Source: Bacteroidia bacterium (lineage in GTDB: Bacteria; Bacteroidota; Bacteroidia; Flavobacteriales_E; Vicingaceae). Taken from it: a DNA stretch of 40,884 bases. Both the position numbers and the translations under genes were made by a program. Position 1 is the first letter of the stretch; every line of letters begins with the position of its first letter. The stretch is from NCBI GenBank assembly GCA_030426475.1, contig JAUHYR010000014.1, positions 1 through 40,884 on the forward strand, in the 5' to 3' direction. Below the pieces are notes generated by a model. That model did not search any database. It saw only the letters and a list, made by a program, of their open reading frames with translations, and had not been told where the DNA came from. Below, piece after piece: positions 27,309-36,101 of the stretch.

Positions 27309-27332
27309 AAAAAAGGCCACAAAAATGTGGCC
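27309..27332 (-). terminator. Rho-independent terminator of icd
   Basis: A 7-bp perfect stem GGCCACA/TGTGGCC (27315-27321 and 27326-27332) with a 4-base loop, followed on the minus strand by six U (27309-27314). It is 21 bp past the icd stop and immediately upstream of the esterase start, so the esterase needs its own promoter or read-through. Confidence 0.88.
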
Positions 27333-27353
27333 AAGTCTAATCTATTAAGTTTA

Positions 27354-28580
27354 TTAATTCAATTTAGCTTTTAATCCACTATCTAATGCAGCTAAAAATT
27401 CTTCAGTAGTTACATAGTGTGAAGAGTTTAACTCTTTTCCATGAATACAAAGTGCTAAGTCTTTAGTCATTGTTCCACTTTCTACTGTTTCAACACAAAC
27501 ATTTTCCAATGTTTCACAAAACTTAATTAGCGCATCATTGCCGTCCAATTTTCCTCTGTGAGCTAAACCTCTTGTCCAAGCAAAAATTGAAGCGATTGGA
27601 TTAGTGGAAGTTGCTTTTCCTTGTTGGTGTTGTCTGTAGTGTCTGGTAACTGTTCCGTGTGCAGCTTCTGCTTCTAAAGTTTTTCCGTCAGGAGTTACTA
27701 AAACAGATGTCATTAAACCCAATGAGCCAAATCCTTGAGCAACTGTATCGGACTGAACGTCTCCATCATAGTTTTTACAAGCCCAAACAAATGCTCCGTT
27801 CCATTTAAGAGCAGAGGCAACCATGTCATCAATTAATCTATGTTCGTAAACAATTCCCAGCTCATCAAACTTCGCTTTAAATTCATTTTGATATACTTCT
27901 TCAAAAATGTCTTTAAATCTTCCGTCATAAGCTTTTAAAATAGTGTTTTTAGTGGAAAGATATAAAGGCCACTTTTTGGTAATAGCTTGATTAAAGCAAG
28001 AACGAGCAAATCCATAAATCGATTCATCAGTATTGTACATACTCATTGCAACTCCTCCTTCTCCTTTAAATTCATAAACTTCCCAAGTTTTTGTTTCACC
28101 ACTTTCTGAAGTGAATGACATGGTAAGCTTTCCTTTTCCTTTAATTACTGTATCGGTAGCTTTGTATTGGTCTCCAAAAGCATGACGGCCAATACAAATT
28201 GGTTTAGTCCAGTTAGGAACTAATCTTGGAACGTTTTTGCAAATAATAGGCTCTCTGAAAACAGTTCCGCCTACAATGTTTCTAATAGTTCCGTTTGGAG
28301 ATCTCCACATTTTTTTAAGCTTGAATTCTTCTACTCTTTGTTCATCTGGAGTAATAGTAGCACACTTAATTCCAACATGGTGTTGTTTTATAGCTTCTGC
28401 CGCATCAATTGTAATTTGATCATCAGTAGCATCTCTGCTTTCCATACCTAAATCAAAATACTTGATGTCTAGTTCTAAATAGGGAAGTATTAATTTATCT
28501 TTAATAAACTTCCATATAATTCTTGTCATTTCATCGCCATCCATTTCAACAACAGGGTTGGCTACTTTTATTTTCTCCAT
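27354..28580 (-). CDS. icd: NADP-dependent isocitrate dehydrogenase, eukaryote-like dimeric type
   Basis: 408 residues, the length and sequence of the IDH1-like subfamily rather than the E. coli type. Typical segments: [71 protein letters not shown] and [14 protein letters not shown]. It decarboxylates isocitrate to 2-oxoglutarate in the TCA cycle with NADPH production. It has its own promoter upstream and a terminator downstream, so it is a single-gene unit. Confidence 0.97.
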   Translation of the reverse strand: MEKIKVANPVVEMDGDEMTRIIWKFIKDKLILPYLELDIKYFDLGMESRDATDDQITIDAAEAIKQHHVGIKCATITPDEQRVEEFKLKKMWRSPNGTIRNIVGGTVFREPIICKNVPRLVPNWTKPICIGRHAFGDQYKATDTVIKGKGKLTMSFTSESGETKTWEVYEFKGEGGVAMSMYNTDESIYGFARSCFNQAITKKWPLYLSTKNTILKAYDGRFKDIFEEVYQNEFKAKFDELGIVYEHRLIDDMVASALKWNGAFVWACKNYDGDVQSDTVAQGFGSLGLMTSVLVTPDGKTLEAEAAHGTVTRHYRQHQQGKATSTNPIASIFAWTRGLAHRGKLDGNDALIKFCETLENVCVETVESGTMTKDLALCIHGKELNSSHYVTTEEFLAALDSGLKAKLN

Positions 28581-28622
28581 TAACTTAGTTTTATTTATCG
28601 GTTACACATTTGTTTCGGTTTG

Positions 28623-28653
28623 CAAAAATATTGGTTTAAAGCAGTTTGTCAAG
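28623..28653 (-). promoter_or_regulatory. Promoter of icd
   Basis: On the minus strand a TTG (28650-28652), exactly 19 bp, then TATTTTTG (28623-28630), close to TTTG-N19-TAnnTTTG. The start codon at 28580 follows after 42 bp. It separates icd from the upstream M16 peptidase gene. Confidence 0.65.
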
Positions 28654-28665
28654 TTTAAAATAAAT

Positions 28666-31584
28666 TTAGTTACCTAAAACATCATCAATTTTTAACTCTT
28701 TTACTTCTCCCATTCTTGCCAACTCTTTTTTGTTTACGTTTTTCTTATTCCCTATTACTAAGAAAGTATAGTTTTTGCCTTTGATGTTTTCTTCAAAAAA
28801 CTTAGCTAAATCATCTACAGATATTTTTTTGATGGCCTCATAATTATCTTTTTTGTAATCATAATCAAAGCCTAAGTCGTAGGCTCTTTCTCTGCTCCAG
28901 TAAATTCTTGACCTACTTGTTCTGTTTGTTTCAATTTGCTTTAATGCTGCAAGTTTAGATGATTCAAAGGATTTTTCTGCTTTAGGCATATTGTTCATTA
29001 GCTCAAGCATTGCGTCAACAGCATTATTTAATTTGTCTGCTTGTGTTCCAACGTAAGCTGTTAGGTAATATGATTTTTCTTTTTTACTAGGAGTTCGATA
29101 AGCAGCATAAGCTGAGTAAGCCAAGGCTTTTGTTTCTCTTATTTCTTGGAAAACTATTGAAGATAAACCTGAACCAAAATATTCGTTAAACATCATAGCG
29201 TATGGCATAATGCTCGGGTTAAATTTATCTCCTTTGGCAACCATTAAAATTTCAGTTTGTACCATATCGTAGTCAACAAAAAGAACTTCATTTTTATTAA
29301 TATCCAATTCTTCTCTTTTCACTTTTTCAGGGTAAGCTAAAAGTGTTTCAGGGGTGATGTGTTCTTTTTCTAAAACAGAAATTACTTCGTCTGACTTGTG
29401 AGGACCATAGTAGTATACCTTATGGTTATACTTAGTTAATGATTTAATAATTTCGGTTAGTTTTTCCGCATTTAGGTCAGTTAACTCTGAGTTAGAAAGT
29501 TTAGTTAAAACCGGAGAATTTTCACCATAAACTGCATACTGATAAAGACCGGTGTATAAAATACTAAATTTATTTTTTTTCTGGTCAGCTCTATTTTTTA
29601 GTTCATCATTAATCAGTTCCTTTAAAGCACCTTCATTAGGTTGTGCGTTGTTAATTAAATGCTCGAATAATTTTACTCCATCTTCAAACGATTCTTTTAA
29701 TCCACCTAAATAAACGTACACTTGATCGTTGGAAGAGTAAACATCAAAATATAACCCCAGTTTAAATAATTCTTTCTGTATGTCTTCTGGGCTATATTTA
29801 TCTGTTCCTAAATATTGTAAATAATCTACTGCCAATCCAATCTCTTTCATATTGTCAGTTCCCATATCAAGAATATATTCCAACATAAATAAATCATTAG
29901 TGGTATTGGCCACATGACTGTATGGAATATTTCCTTTTATAGATTTCTCTTCAATTTCTTTTTTGTAATCTACAAATATTGGCTCTAGTCTTTGAGAAGG
30001 AATAGAATCAAGCATTTTTTTGAAAGTGGAGGCTGTATCTCTATTAATATCTAAAGGAGTGATTTTAGGTTTTACAACTTTGCTAACGGTTTCGTCTTTT
30101 CCGTTTCGTTTGTTAATTACAATATAGTTTTCATTAAAATTCTTGTTACAAAAATCTATTAATCCTTGCTTAGTTACTTTTTCAAGTTTTTCATAACGGT
30201 TAACATAATCTGCCCATTTTTTTTCCATGATAAATGCATCAAAAAGTGCTGCAGCTCTTTGCCAGTTACTTTCTGAATTTCTAATATCACTTAATTTCAT
30301 GTCTTTTATGACGGCATCAATTAGCCAATCATCAAATTTTCCTTGTTTTACGCTATATATTTGATCCAATAAAAGAGTTTTCGTCTCTTCAAGTGTTTGA
30401 CCTGCCTTAGGATTTCCTGACATTTCGAAAATAGTATAGTCTTTTCTTGTTTCAATACTGGCACTGGCACTAATCAACTTTTGTTTCTGAATTAAGTTTA
30501 AGTCCATCAATCCTGCCTGGCCATTAGAAAGAACTCCCGATAAAATTTCTAAATAAGGAACTTCTTCAGAGCCGGTTCCGGGAAAACGGTATCCAATGGT
30601 TGTCCACTCAGACATAGGTCCATACACATCCACAATTTCGGGTTGTGTGATGGGGTCTTCTTTTTCGTAAGTAAATTTTGGTATTTCTTTGGACTCCATG
30701 CCGCCAAAATATTTTTCGACCCATTCAATTGTTTTTTCAGGGTCTATATCTCCGGCAAGGCAAATAGCCATATTGTTAGGAACATAGTAAGTGTTAAAAT
30801 ATTCATGGATTTTTTCCATTGACGGATTTTTCAAATGTTCACTAGTCCCAATGGTTGTTTGAGTTCCGTAAGGATGTTTTTTAAACATAGTTCTATCAAA
30901 CGCATGATATACTTTCCAATAATCGTTGTCTTGCCCTCTGTTAAATTCTTCGTAAACGGTTTCTAATTCAGTATGAAAAATTCGAAGTACCAATTCACTA
31001 AATCTTTCACCTTCTAAAATCAAAAACTTTTCTAGCTCATTTGAAGGAATATCATTGATATAAACTGTTTGTTCAACAGAAGTAAACGCATTGGTGTTTT
31101 GCCCACCCAGTGCTGATACAATTTTATCAAACTCGTTAGGCGCAACTAGTTTTGCAGCCAAATACGATAAGCTATCTATTTTAGAATAAATTTTAATTCT
31201 CTCCAGAGAGTCTTTTGTGGCTCTATGTTGTTCGTATAAGTCAGAAATTTGTTGTAAATAAACTTTTTCTTTTTCCCAGTCTAGTGAACCAAGTTTTGAT
31301 GTTCCTTTAAATAGCATGTGCTCTAAATAATGGGCTAATCCCGTTGCATCTGAAGGGTCGTTTTTGCTTCCTGCTTTAACAGCTATTGCGGTTTGAATTC
31401 TTGGCTCATCTTTATTGATACTCATGTAAACTTTTAATCCGTTTTTTAGAGTATAAATTTTTACATCTAACGGATCGTTTGCAACTGTTTCAAAATTGTA
31501 AGAAGATTTTGATTCTTCTTTTTTGTCTGAACAAGCACTTAATATTGTAATTAGTGCAAGAAAATATAGAATGGTTTTTTTCAT
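28666..31584 (-). CDS. M16-family zinc metallopeptidase, lipoprotein
   Basis: 972 residues. Lipoprotein signal peptide with LSAC lipobox (Cys18). Two M16 halves: the first has the inverted zinc motif HYLEH at 85-89 and distal Glu in the ETVYEEFNRG region; the second half has the GSGLSSIVFQEIRE and LAYSAYAAYR pattern without a metal site, as usual for the family. It degrades small proteins or peptides at the envelope. It starts 7 bp after the dnaX stop, so it is co-transcribed with dnaX. Confidence 0.93.
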   Translation of the reverse strand: MKKTILYFLALITILSACSDKKEESKSSYNFETVANDPLDVKIYTLKNGLKVYMSINKDEPRIQTAIAVKAGSKNDPSDATGLAHYLEHMLFKGTSKLGSLDWEKEKVYLQQISDLYEQHRATKDSLERIKIYSKIDSLSYLAAKLVAPNEFDKIVSALGGQNTNAFTSVEQTVYINDIPSNELEKFLILEGERFSELVLRIFHTELETVYEEFNRGQDNDYWKVYHAFDRTMFKKHPYGTQTTIGTSEHLKNPSMEKIHEYFNTYYVPNNMAICLAGDIDPEKTIEWVEKYFGGMESKEIPKFTYEKEDPITQPEIVDVYGPMSEWTTIGYRFPGTGSEEVPYLEILSGVLSNGQAGLMDLNLIQKQKLISASASIETRKDYTIFEMSGNPKAGQTLEETKTLLLDQIYSVKQGKFDDWLIDAVIKDMKLSDIRNSESNWQRAAALFDAFIMEKKWADYVNRYEKLEKVTKQGLIDFCNKNFNENYIVINKRNGKDETVSKVVKPKITPLDINRDTASTFKKMLDSIPSQRLEPIFVDYKKEIEEKSIKGNIPYSHVANTTNDLFMLEYILDMGTDNMKEIGLAVDYLQYLGTDKYSPEDIQKELFKLGLYFDVYSSNDQVYVYLGGLKESFEDGVKLFEHLINNAQPNEGALKELINDELKNRADQKKNKFSILYTGLYQYAVYGENSPVLTKLSNSELTDLNAEKLTEIIKSLTKYNHKVYYYGPHKSDEVISVLEKEHITPETLLAYPEKVKREELDINKNEVLFVDYDMVQTEILMVAKGDKFNPSIMPYAMMFNEYFGSGLSSIVFQEIRETKALAYSAYAAYRTPSKKEKSYYLTAYVGTQADKLNNAVDAMLELMNNMPKAEKSFESSKLAALKQIETNRTSRSRIYWSRERAYDLGFDYDYKKDNYEAIKKISVDDLAKFFEENIKGKNYTFLVIGNKKNVNKKELARMGEVKELKIDDVLGN

Positions 31585-31591
31585 GGTAAGT

Positions 31592-33283
31592 TTAGTAGTT
31601 AATTTCTAAATCAAATTTATCTTTTAATAACTGTAAATGAGGGTTTTTCTCAATTAATTTTTGAAATTTTTCTTCAGGTGTATATGCCTTTTTATCTTGT
31701 GGTTCATCTGTAATTTCAAAATGAAGTTGAATGGTTCCATTATTTAGCTCACTTCTTAAAAATCCTAATATGTCTGATTTCTCACTTGTTAGTTCTTCTT
31801 CCTGAGCTTTGTTATTTATTTTAATGAGAATATTTGTTTTATCAATTATTGGAGGATGTGTTACAAGCGTAGTATGTAGAGAGAGCTTTCCTTCTTGGTC
31901 TATTTTATGAAGTAAATCATGCCACTTTGATAAAATATCTTCTGCACTAATTTCATTATTACCATATTTAACTTCAGCCGGTTCCTGAACTTTTTTGGTT
32001 TCTGAGTGATGACTTAGATTGATACTAATTGTTCCAACTTTGTTAGGAGAAAAACTTTTTTTAGGAGTAATCGTTTCAGGCTTTGGAGCTGAAGTATTAA
32101 TTTTAGGTTGCTCCTCTTTTTGAACCAATGGCTTTGGCTCAGTTTTAACTTCTTCCTTTTTAATTGGTATTCCTTCAACAGAAGGAGGAGGGATTATTTT
32201 AAAGTTTTTTTTTTCGGCTCCGTTGGAGAATTTAATGGAGCAAAGTTGCATAAGTGCGAGCTCTATAGTTAGTCGTTTGTTTTTTGAACTTGCATAGGAC
32301 GTGTCGGCTTTTTGGCATATTTCTAATGCATTCATTAATTGCTCAGAAGTAAATTCTTTGGCTTGCTGAATGTATTGATCTTTTGCATTTTCTGTTACTT
32401 CAAGTAAGTTGACGGTGTTGTTATCAGTACATACCAAAAGGTTTCTAATATGTTCAGCTAACCCGTTTATAAAGTGATGACCGTCAAATCCTCTTTTTAA
32501 AATATCATTGAAAAGTAGGAGAGAAGTGTATATGTTAGACTCAATAATACATTGAGTAACTTTAAAGTAATAAGTATAATCTAAAATATTTAGGTTTTCT
32601 ACTGCCGATTCATAAGTAATATTTCCGCTAGTGAAACTTGCCAATTGGTCAAACATTGAAAGTGCATCACGCATTCCGCCATCTGCTTTTTGTGCAATTA
32701 AAAATAATGCATTTTTGTCAACGGTAATTCCTTCTTTTTCGGCAATTATCTGAAGGTGTTCTACAATATCCTGAATATTTATTCTATTAAAATCAAAAAT
32801 CTGGCAACGAGATAAAATAGTTGGTAATATTTTATGCTTTTCAGTTGTTGCAAGAATAAAAATGGCATGTTTTGGAGGCTCTTCTAATGTTTTAAGAAAA
32901 GCGTTAAACGCAGCCGTTGAAAGCATGTGAACCTCATCAATAATATATACTTTATATCTTCCGGTTTGAGGAGGTATTCGTACTTGTTCAATTAAATTTC
33001 GAATGTCATCAACTTTATTATTCGAAGCAGCATCTAGCTCAAATACATTAAAAGAAAATTCTTCCAATGAGTTTTCATCATAGGATTCGTCATTTATAAC
33101 TTTTGCTAGAATTCTGGCACAGGTTGTTTTCCCAACTCCTCTTGGCCCACAAAATAAATAGGCTTGAGCTATTTTTTCATTTTGTATAGCATTTCGTAGT
33201 GTAGAAACGATTGACTTTTGACCGACAACTAAATCAAAGGTGGTTGGTCTATATTTACGTGCTGATACAAGAAATTCACTCAT
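31592..33283 (-). CDS. dnaX: DNA polymerase III subunit gamma/tau
   Basis: 563 residues from the ATG at 33283 (an upstream TTG at 33292 would add three residues, but MSEFLVSARKYRP is the usual start). AAA+ clamp-loader ATPase: Walker A GPRGVGKTT, DExx YIIDEVHML, sensor 1 ATTEKHKILPTILSRC, SRC motif, sensor 2 GGMRDALS. The zinc-binding Cys cluster of E. coli-type DnaX is absent (AKVINDESYDENSLEEFSF instead), as I recall for other Flavobacteriales. The domain III end is at LTIELALMQLCS. Then comes an A10 run and a Pro/Lys-rich linker, and a tau-like C-terminal region of about 130 residues. Both shifted frames at the A10 end at once, predicting a short product. Confidence 0.95.
   Translation of the reverse strand: MSEFLVSARKYRPTTFDLVVGQKSIVSTLRNAIQNEKIAQAYLFCGPRGVGKTTCARILAKVINDESYDENSLEEFSFNVFELDAASNNKVDDIRNLIEQVRIPPQTGRYKVYIIDEVHMLSTAAFNAFLKTLEEPPKHAIFILATTEKHKILPTILSRCQIFDFNRINIQDIVEHLQIIAEKEGITVDKNALFLIAQKADGGMRDALSMFDQLASFTSGNITYESAVENLNILDYTYYFKVTQCIIESNIYTSLLLFNDILKRGFDGHHFINGLAEHIRNLLVCTDNNTVNLLEVTENAKDQYIQQAKEFTSEQLMNALEICQKADTSYASSKNKRLTIELALMQLCSIKFSNGAEKKNFKIIPPPSVEGIPIKKEEVKTEPKPLVQKEEQPKINTSAPKPETITPKKSFSPNKVGTISINLSHHSETKKVQEPAEVKYGNNEISAEDILSKWHDLLHKIDQEGKLSLHTTLVTHPPIIDKTNILIKINNKAQEEELTSEKSDILGFLRSELNNGTIQLHFEITDEPQDKKAYTPEEKFQKLIEKNPHLQLLKDKFDLEINY
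32205..32214 (-). promoter_or_regulatory. A10 slippery tract in dnaX (candidate frameshift or slippage site)
   Basis: On the coding strand the codons read GCC GAA AAA AAA AAC TTT AAA, ten A in a row, at residue 357-360. With one A more the frame reads AAA CTT TAA and stops, giving about 361 residues; with one A fewer it reads ACT TTA AAA TAA, giving about 362. A GGAG lies three bases before the GAA codon (32218-32221). A 6-bp hairpin TCCTTC-TGTT-GAAGGA is at 32171-32186, 18 bases after the A run, which is far for a ribosomal frameshift stimulator. It is the longest A/T run I found; several A8 or T8 runs also exist. Confidence 0.7.
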
Positions 33284-33343
33284 GGTGAGCAAATATAGTT
33301 AAATGTCATACGCTAAAAGTTGAATGTTGAAAGATTTTTAATA

Positions 33344-34306
33344 CTAATTTTCCCGGTGGATAAATGACTTAAAAAGTGTAATTATTTCTTCTTTTTTTTC
33401 AGCGTTACAGTCAATAGAGTTAATAGTTTCAAATGATTTATCTAAATATGATTTCATCATCTTTTCTGTTTCCTCTTTTACTCCAATTTTTAACATTTCT
33501 GCTAAAACTTTACTAACTTTTTCATCATCAGATAATGTTTGATTTGATAAAACAGAGGTGTATTTATTTTCAAACTCTGGAGACTTTTCTTTTGCAGTGA
33601 GGTAAAGAAAAGTTTTCTTTTTAGCTAAGATATCACCACCCTGTTTTTTACCAAATTTTTCAGGATTACCAAATGCATCTAAATAATCGTCTTGTATTTG
33701 AAATGCGATACCTATTTGAACTCCTGCCTGATACAAGTAACTAGCTTTATTAATTTCCATATTGCCACAAAGAGCACCAATTTTAAGACTGGCGCCAATT
33801 AAAACAGCTGTTTTTAGTTTTATCATTTCAAGATATTCAGCAACAGTAACATCGTTTCTGTTTTCAAAATCCATATCCATTTGTTGACCTTCACAAACTT
33901 CTATTGCAGTTTTGTTAAAACATTTTAAAACAGATGGTAATATTTCTGATGAACAATCTGAAATTAACTCAATAGCTTTTGCAAACATTACGTCTCCTGT
34001 TAAGATTGCCTGGTTTTCATTCCATTTTTTATGGATGCTTTGTTTTCCTCTCCTTACATCAGCATTATCCATTATGTCATCATGTAAAAGTGTGAAGTTG
34101 TGAAAAACTTCAATTCCAAGTGCTTGCGATAAAGCATTTAAGTGATTGCCACTATTCAACTCTGAGGCTAAAAGAACTAACAACGGTCTTATTCTTTTTC
34201 CTCCAATATCAAAAAAATAAGTTGCAGGCTGGTAAAGTGTTTTAGGGTTTTTGGATGAAAAAAGATTACCCAGCTCTTTATTTATAAGTGAAATGTATTT
34301 TTCCAT
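33344..34306 (-). CDS. Trans-polyprenyl diphosphate synthase
   Basis: 320 residues. First Asp-rich motif HDDIMD (Asp76, Asp77, Asp80), second QIQDDYLD (Asp206, Asp207, Asp210), GGKRIRPLL for IPP binding, and a GQQMDMDF segment. It condenses IPP with allylic diphosphates; length suggests a farnesyl/geranylgeranyl or longer product, which I cannot decide. It lies 6 bp after the epimerase gene and about 60 bp before dnaX, in the same run. Confidence 0.92.
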   Translation of the reverse strand: MEKYISLINKELGNLFSSKNPKTLYQPATYFFDIGGKRIRPLLVLLASELNSGNHLNALSQALGIEVFHNFTLLHDDIMDNADVRRGKQSIHKKWNENQAILTGDVMFAKAIELISDCSSEILPSVLKCFNKTAIEVCEGQQMDMDFENRNDVTVAEYLEMIKLKTAVLIGASLKIGALCGNMEINKASYLYQAGVQIGIAFQIQDDYLDAFGNPEKFGKKQGGDILAKKKTFLYLTAKEKSPEFENKYTSVLSNQTLSDDEKVSKVLAEMLKIGVKEETEKMMKSYLDKSFETINSIDCNAEKKEEIITLFKSFIHREN

Positions 34307-34312
34307 TTATAC

Positions 34313-35233
34313 TTATTGTTTGATGATGCTACTTAAACCATCATCAAGCGAAATTAGTTCGCGATTTAGTAATTTTTTCATTTTGCTAATGTCCGGATGT
34401 CTTCGGGTCATGTCACCTTCTTTTAACGGAGGGAGATGTACAATTTTGGAAGATGAATTTGTTAGCTCAATAATTTTTTTTGCAAGCTCTAGAATTGTAA
34501 CTTCTATATTATTACCAATATTTATAGTGCCATTAATAAACTCGTTAGATAGAAGTGCATTAACCGTTGCTTCAATATTATCATCAATATAACAAAATGT
34601 TCGTGTTTGGCTTCCGTCACCATTTATAGTAATATCATCACCTTTTATAGCAGCATCTATAAATTTTGAAATTACAAAATCGCTACTTTGTTTGATACCG
34701 TAAGTATTAAAAAATCGGAAAATGGTATAGTCTAAATCAAACTCTTGTTTAAATGATTTTAAATATGCTTCTCCCACATTTTTAACAATAGCATAAGGTA
34801 AACGAGAATTCAGAGGAGTGGTATCTTCATTTTGTGGGAATTCAACAGGTTCGCCATAAACTTCAGAAGAAGATGCGTAAAAAACTCTTTTTACACCTGT
34901 GTTTTTTGAAAGGTTCAATACATTTTTAATACCGTCAATATCTTTCAAAACTTTAACAGGATTTTTTAATGTTCTCTCTACACCAACCATTGCAGCATAG
35001 TGGAAAACATAATCAAAGGGGAACGCATGAAAAACACTGGTTATTTCGGATTCGGTATTTACATTACATTTTATGAATTTTATATTATCCTTTTTACTGG
35101 TAGGTATTTTTTCTTTTTTTCCGGTTGATAGGTTATCTACAATCACAATTAAAGTGTGATCTAACTGTGATAGTTTTTCGGCTAATGAACTACCTATAAA
35201 ACCTGCACCGCCTGTAACAAGAATACGTTGCAT
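34313..35233 (-). CDS. NAD-dependent epimerase/dehydratase (nucleotide sugar)
   Basis: 306 residues, extended SDR fold. Cofactor motif TGGAGFIGSS at 7-16, active-site YASSSEVYG near 119-127, catalytic Tyr147 and Lys151 (LPYAIVKN). C-terminal substrate region with RTFCYIDDNIEA and INIGNNIEVTI. Could be a UDP-glucose 4-epimerase-like or related enzyme; no subfamily call is safe. It follows rfbA by 1 bp, so it likely acts in the same nucleotide-sugar supply for surface glycans, although rfbB, rfbC and rfbD are not in the window. Confidence 0.88.
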   Translation of the reverse strand: MQRILVTGGAGFIGSSLAEKLSQLDHTLIVIVDNLSTGKKEKIPTSKKDNIKFIKCNVNTESEITSVFHAFPFDYVFHYAAMVGVERTLKNPVKVLKDIDGIKNVLNLSKNTGVKRVFYASSSEVYGEPVEFPQNEDTTPLNSRLPYAIVKNVGEAYLKSFKQEFDLDYTIFRFFNTYGIKQSSDFVISKFIDAAIKGDDITINGDGSQTRTFCYIDDNIEATVNALLSNEFINGTINIGNNIEVTILELAKKIIELTNSSSKIVHLPPLKEGDMTRRHPDISKMKKLLNRELISLDDGLSSIIKQ

Positions 35234-35234
35234 A

Positions 35235-36101
35235 TTATACTTCTCTTAAAATTTGAAGTAGGTAATCTCCATAACCGCTTTTTAGAAGTGGTTGTGCAAG
35301 TTTTTCTAATTGCTCTGAATTGATGTAGCCCATTCTATAGGCAATTTCTTCAATACAGCCTATTTTCATTCCTTGCCTTTCCTCAATAACTTGTACGTAT
35401 TGACTTGCCTGCATAAGAGAAGCAAAAGTTCCTGTGTCAAGCCAAGCGGTTCCTCTATCTAGAATTCCAACTTTTAATTTTCCTTGTTCAAGGTATGCCT
35501 TATTTACATCAGTAATTTCATATTCACCTCTAGCGCTTGGTTTTAAATTTTCAGCAATTTCAATTACGGAGTTGTCATAAAAGTATAATCCCGGAACAGC
35601 AAAATTTGATTTAGGGTTTTTAGGTTTTTCCTCAATAGAAAGGGCGACTTTATTTTTATCAAATTCAACTACACCATACCTTTCAGGGTCTGATACATGG
35701 TATGCAAATACTACACCACCATTAGGATTGTTGTTTTCTTGAAGCATTTCAGATAAACCCGTTCCATGAAAAATATTATCTCCTAAAATTAGAGCAACTT
35801 TGTCATTTCCGATAAATTCTTTACCAATAACAAATGCCTGGGCTAAACCATTAGGTACTTCTTGAATTGCATAGGTAAAATTACATCCAATTTGACTTCC
35901 GTCTCCAAGTAATTTTTTAAAAGAAGGGTTATCATGAGGAGTTGTGATAATAAGTATTTCATTTATTCCTGCACTTAAAAGAGTTGATAGCGGATAATAA
36001 ATCATGGGTTTGTCATAAACCGGCATCATTTGCTTACTCATGGCATAAGTTATAGGGTGTAACCTAGTTCCTGAACCACCTGCTAAAATTATTCCTTTCA
36101 T
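35235..36101 (-). CDS. rfbA: Glucose-1-phosphate thymidylyltransferase
   Basis: 288 residues, normal for RmlA/RfbA. Nucleotide-binding start [16 protein letters not shown], then [37 protein letters not shown]-like [12 protein letters not shown] and [11 protein letters not shown]. Makes dTDP-glucose from dTTP and glucose-1-phosphate, the entry to dTDP-sugars for O-antigen. Start overlaps the end of the MMPL gene by 4 bp (ATGA). Confidence 0.96.
   Translation of the reverse strand: MKGIILAGGSGTRLHPITYAMSKQMMPVYDKPMIYYPLSTLLSAGINEILIITTPHDNPSFKKLLGDGSQIGCNFTYAIQEVPNGLAQAFVIGKEFIGNDKVALILGDNIFHGTGLSEMLQENNNPNGGVVFAYHVSDPERYGVVEFDKNKVALSIEEKPKNPKSNFAVPGLYFYDNSVIEIAENLKPSARGEYEITDVNKAYLEQGKLKVGILDRGTAWLDTGTFASLMQASQYVQVIEERQGMKIGCIEEIAYRMGYINSEQLEKLAQPLLKSGYGDYLLQILREV

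Noticed and set aside
29571-29580. A8/T8 runs in several genes (M16 peptidase, regulator, prenyl synthase) as slippage sites
   Set aside because: Runs of eight are frequent in this AT-rich window and are not placed at a meaningful domain border.
33283-33292. TTG at 33292 as dnaX start
   Set aside because: The ATG three codons later gives the usual DnaX N-terminus.
34313-36101. A complete dTDP-rhamnose (rmlABCD) operon
   Set aside because: Only rfbA is clear; the neighbour is a general epimerase and rfbB, rfbC and rfbD are absent from the window.
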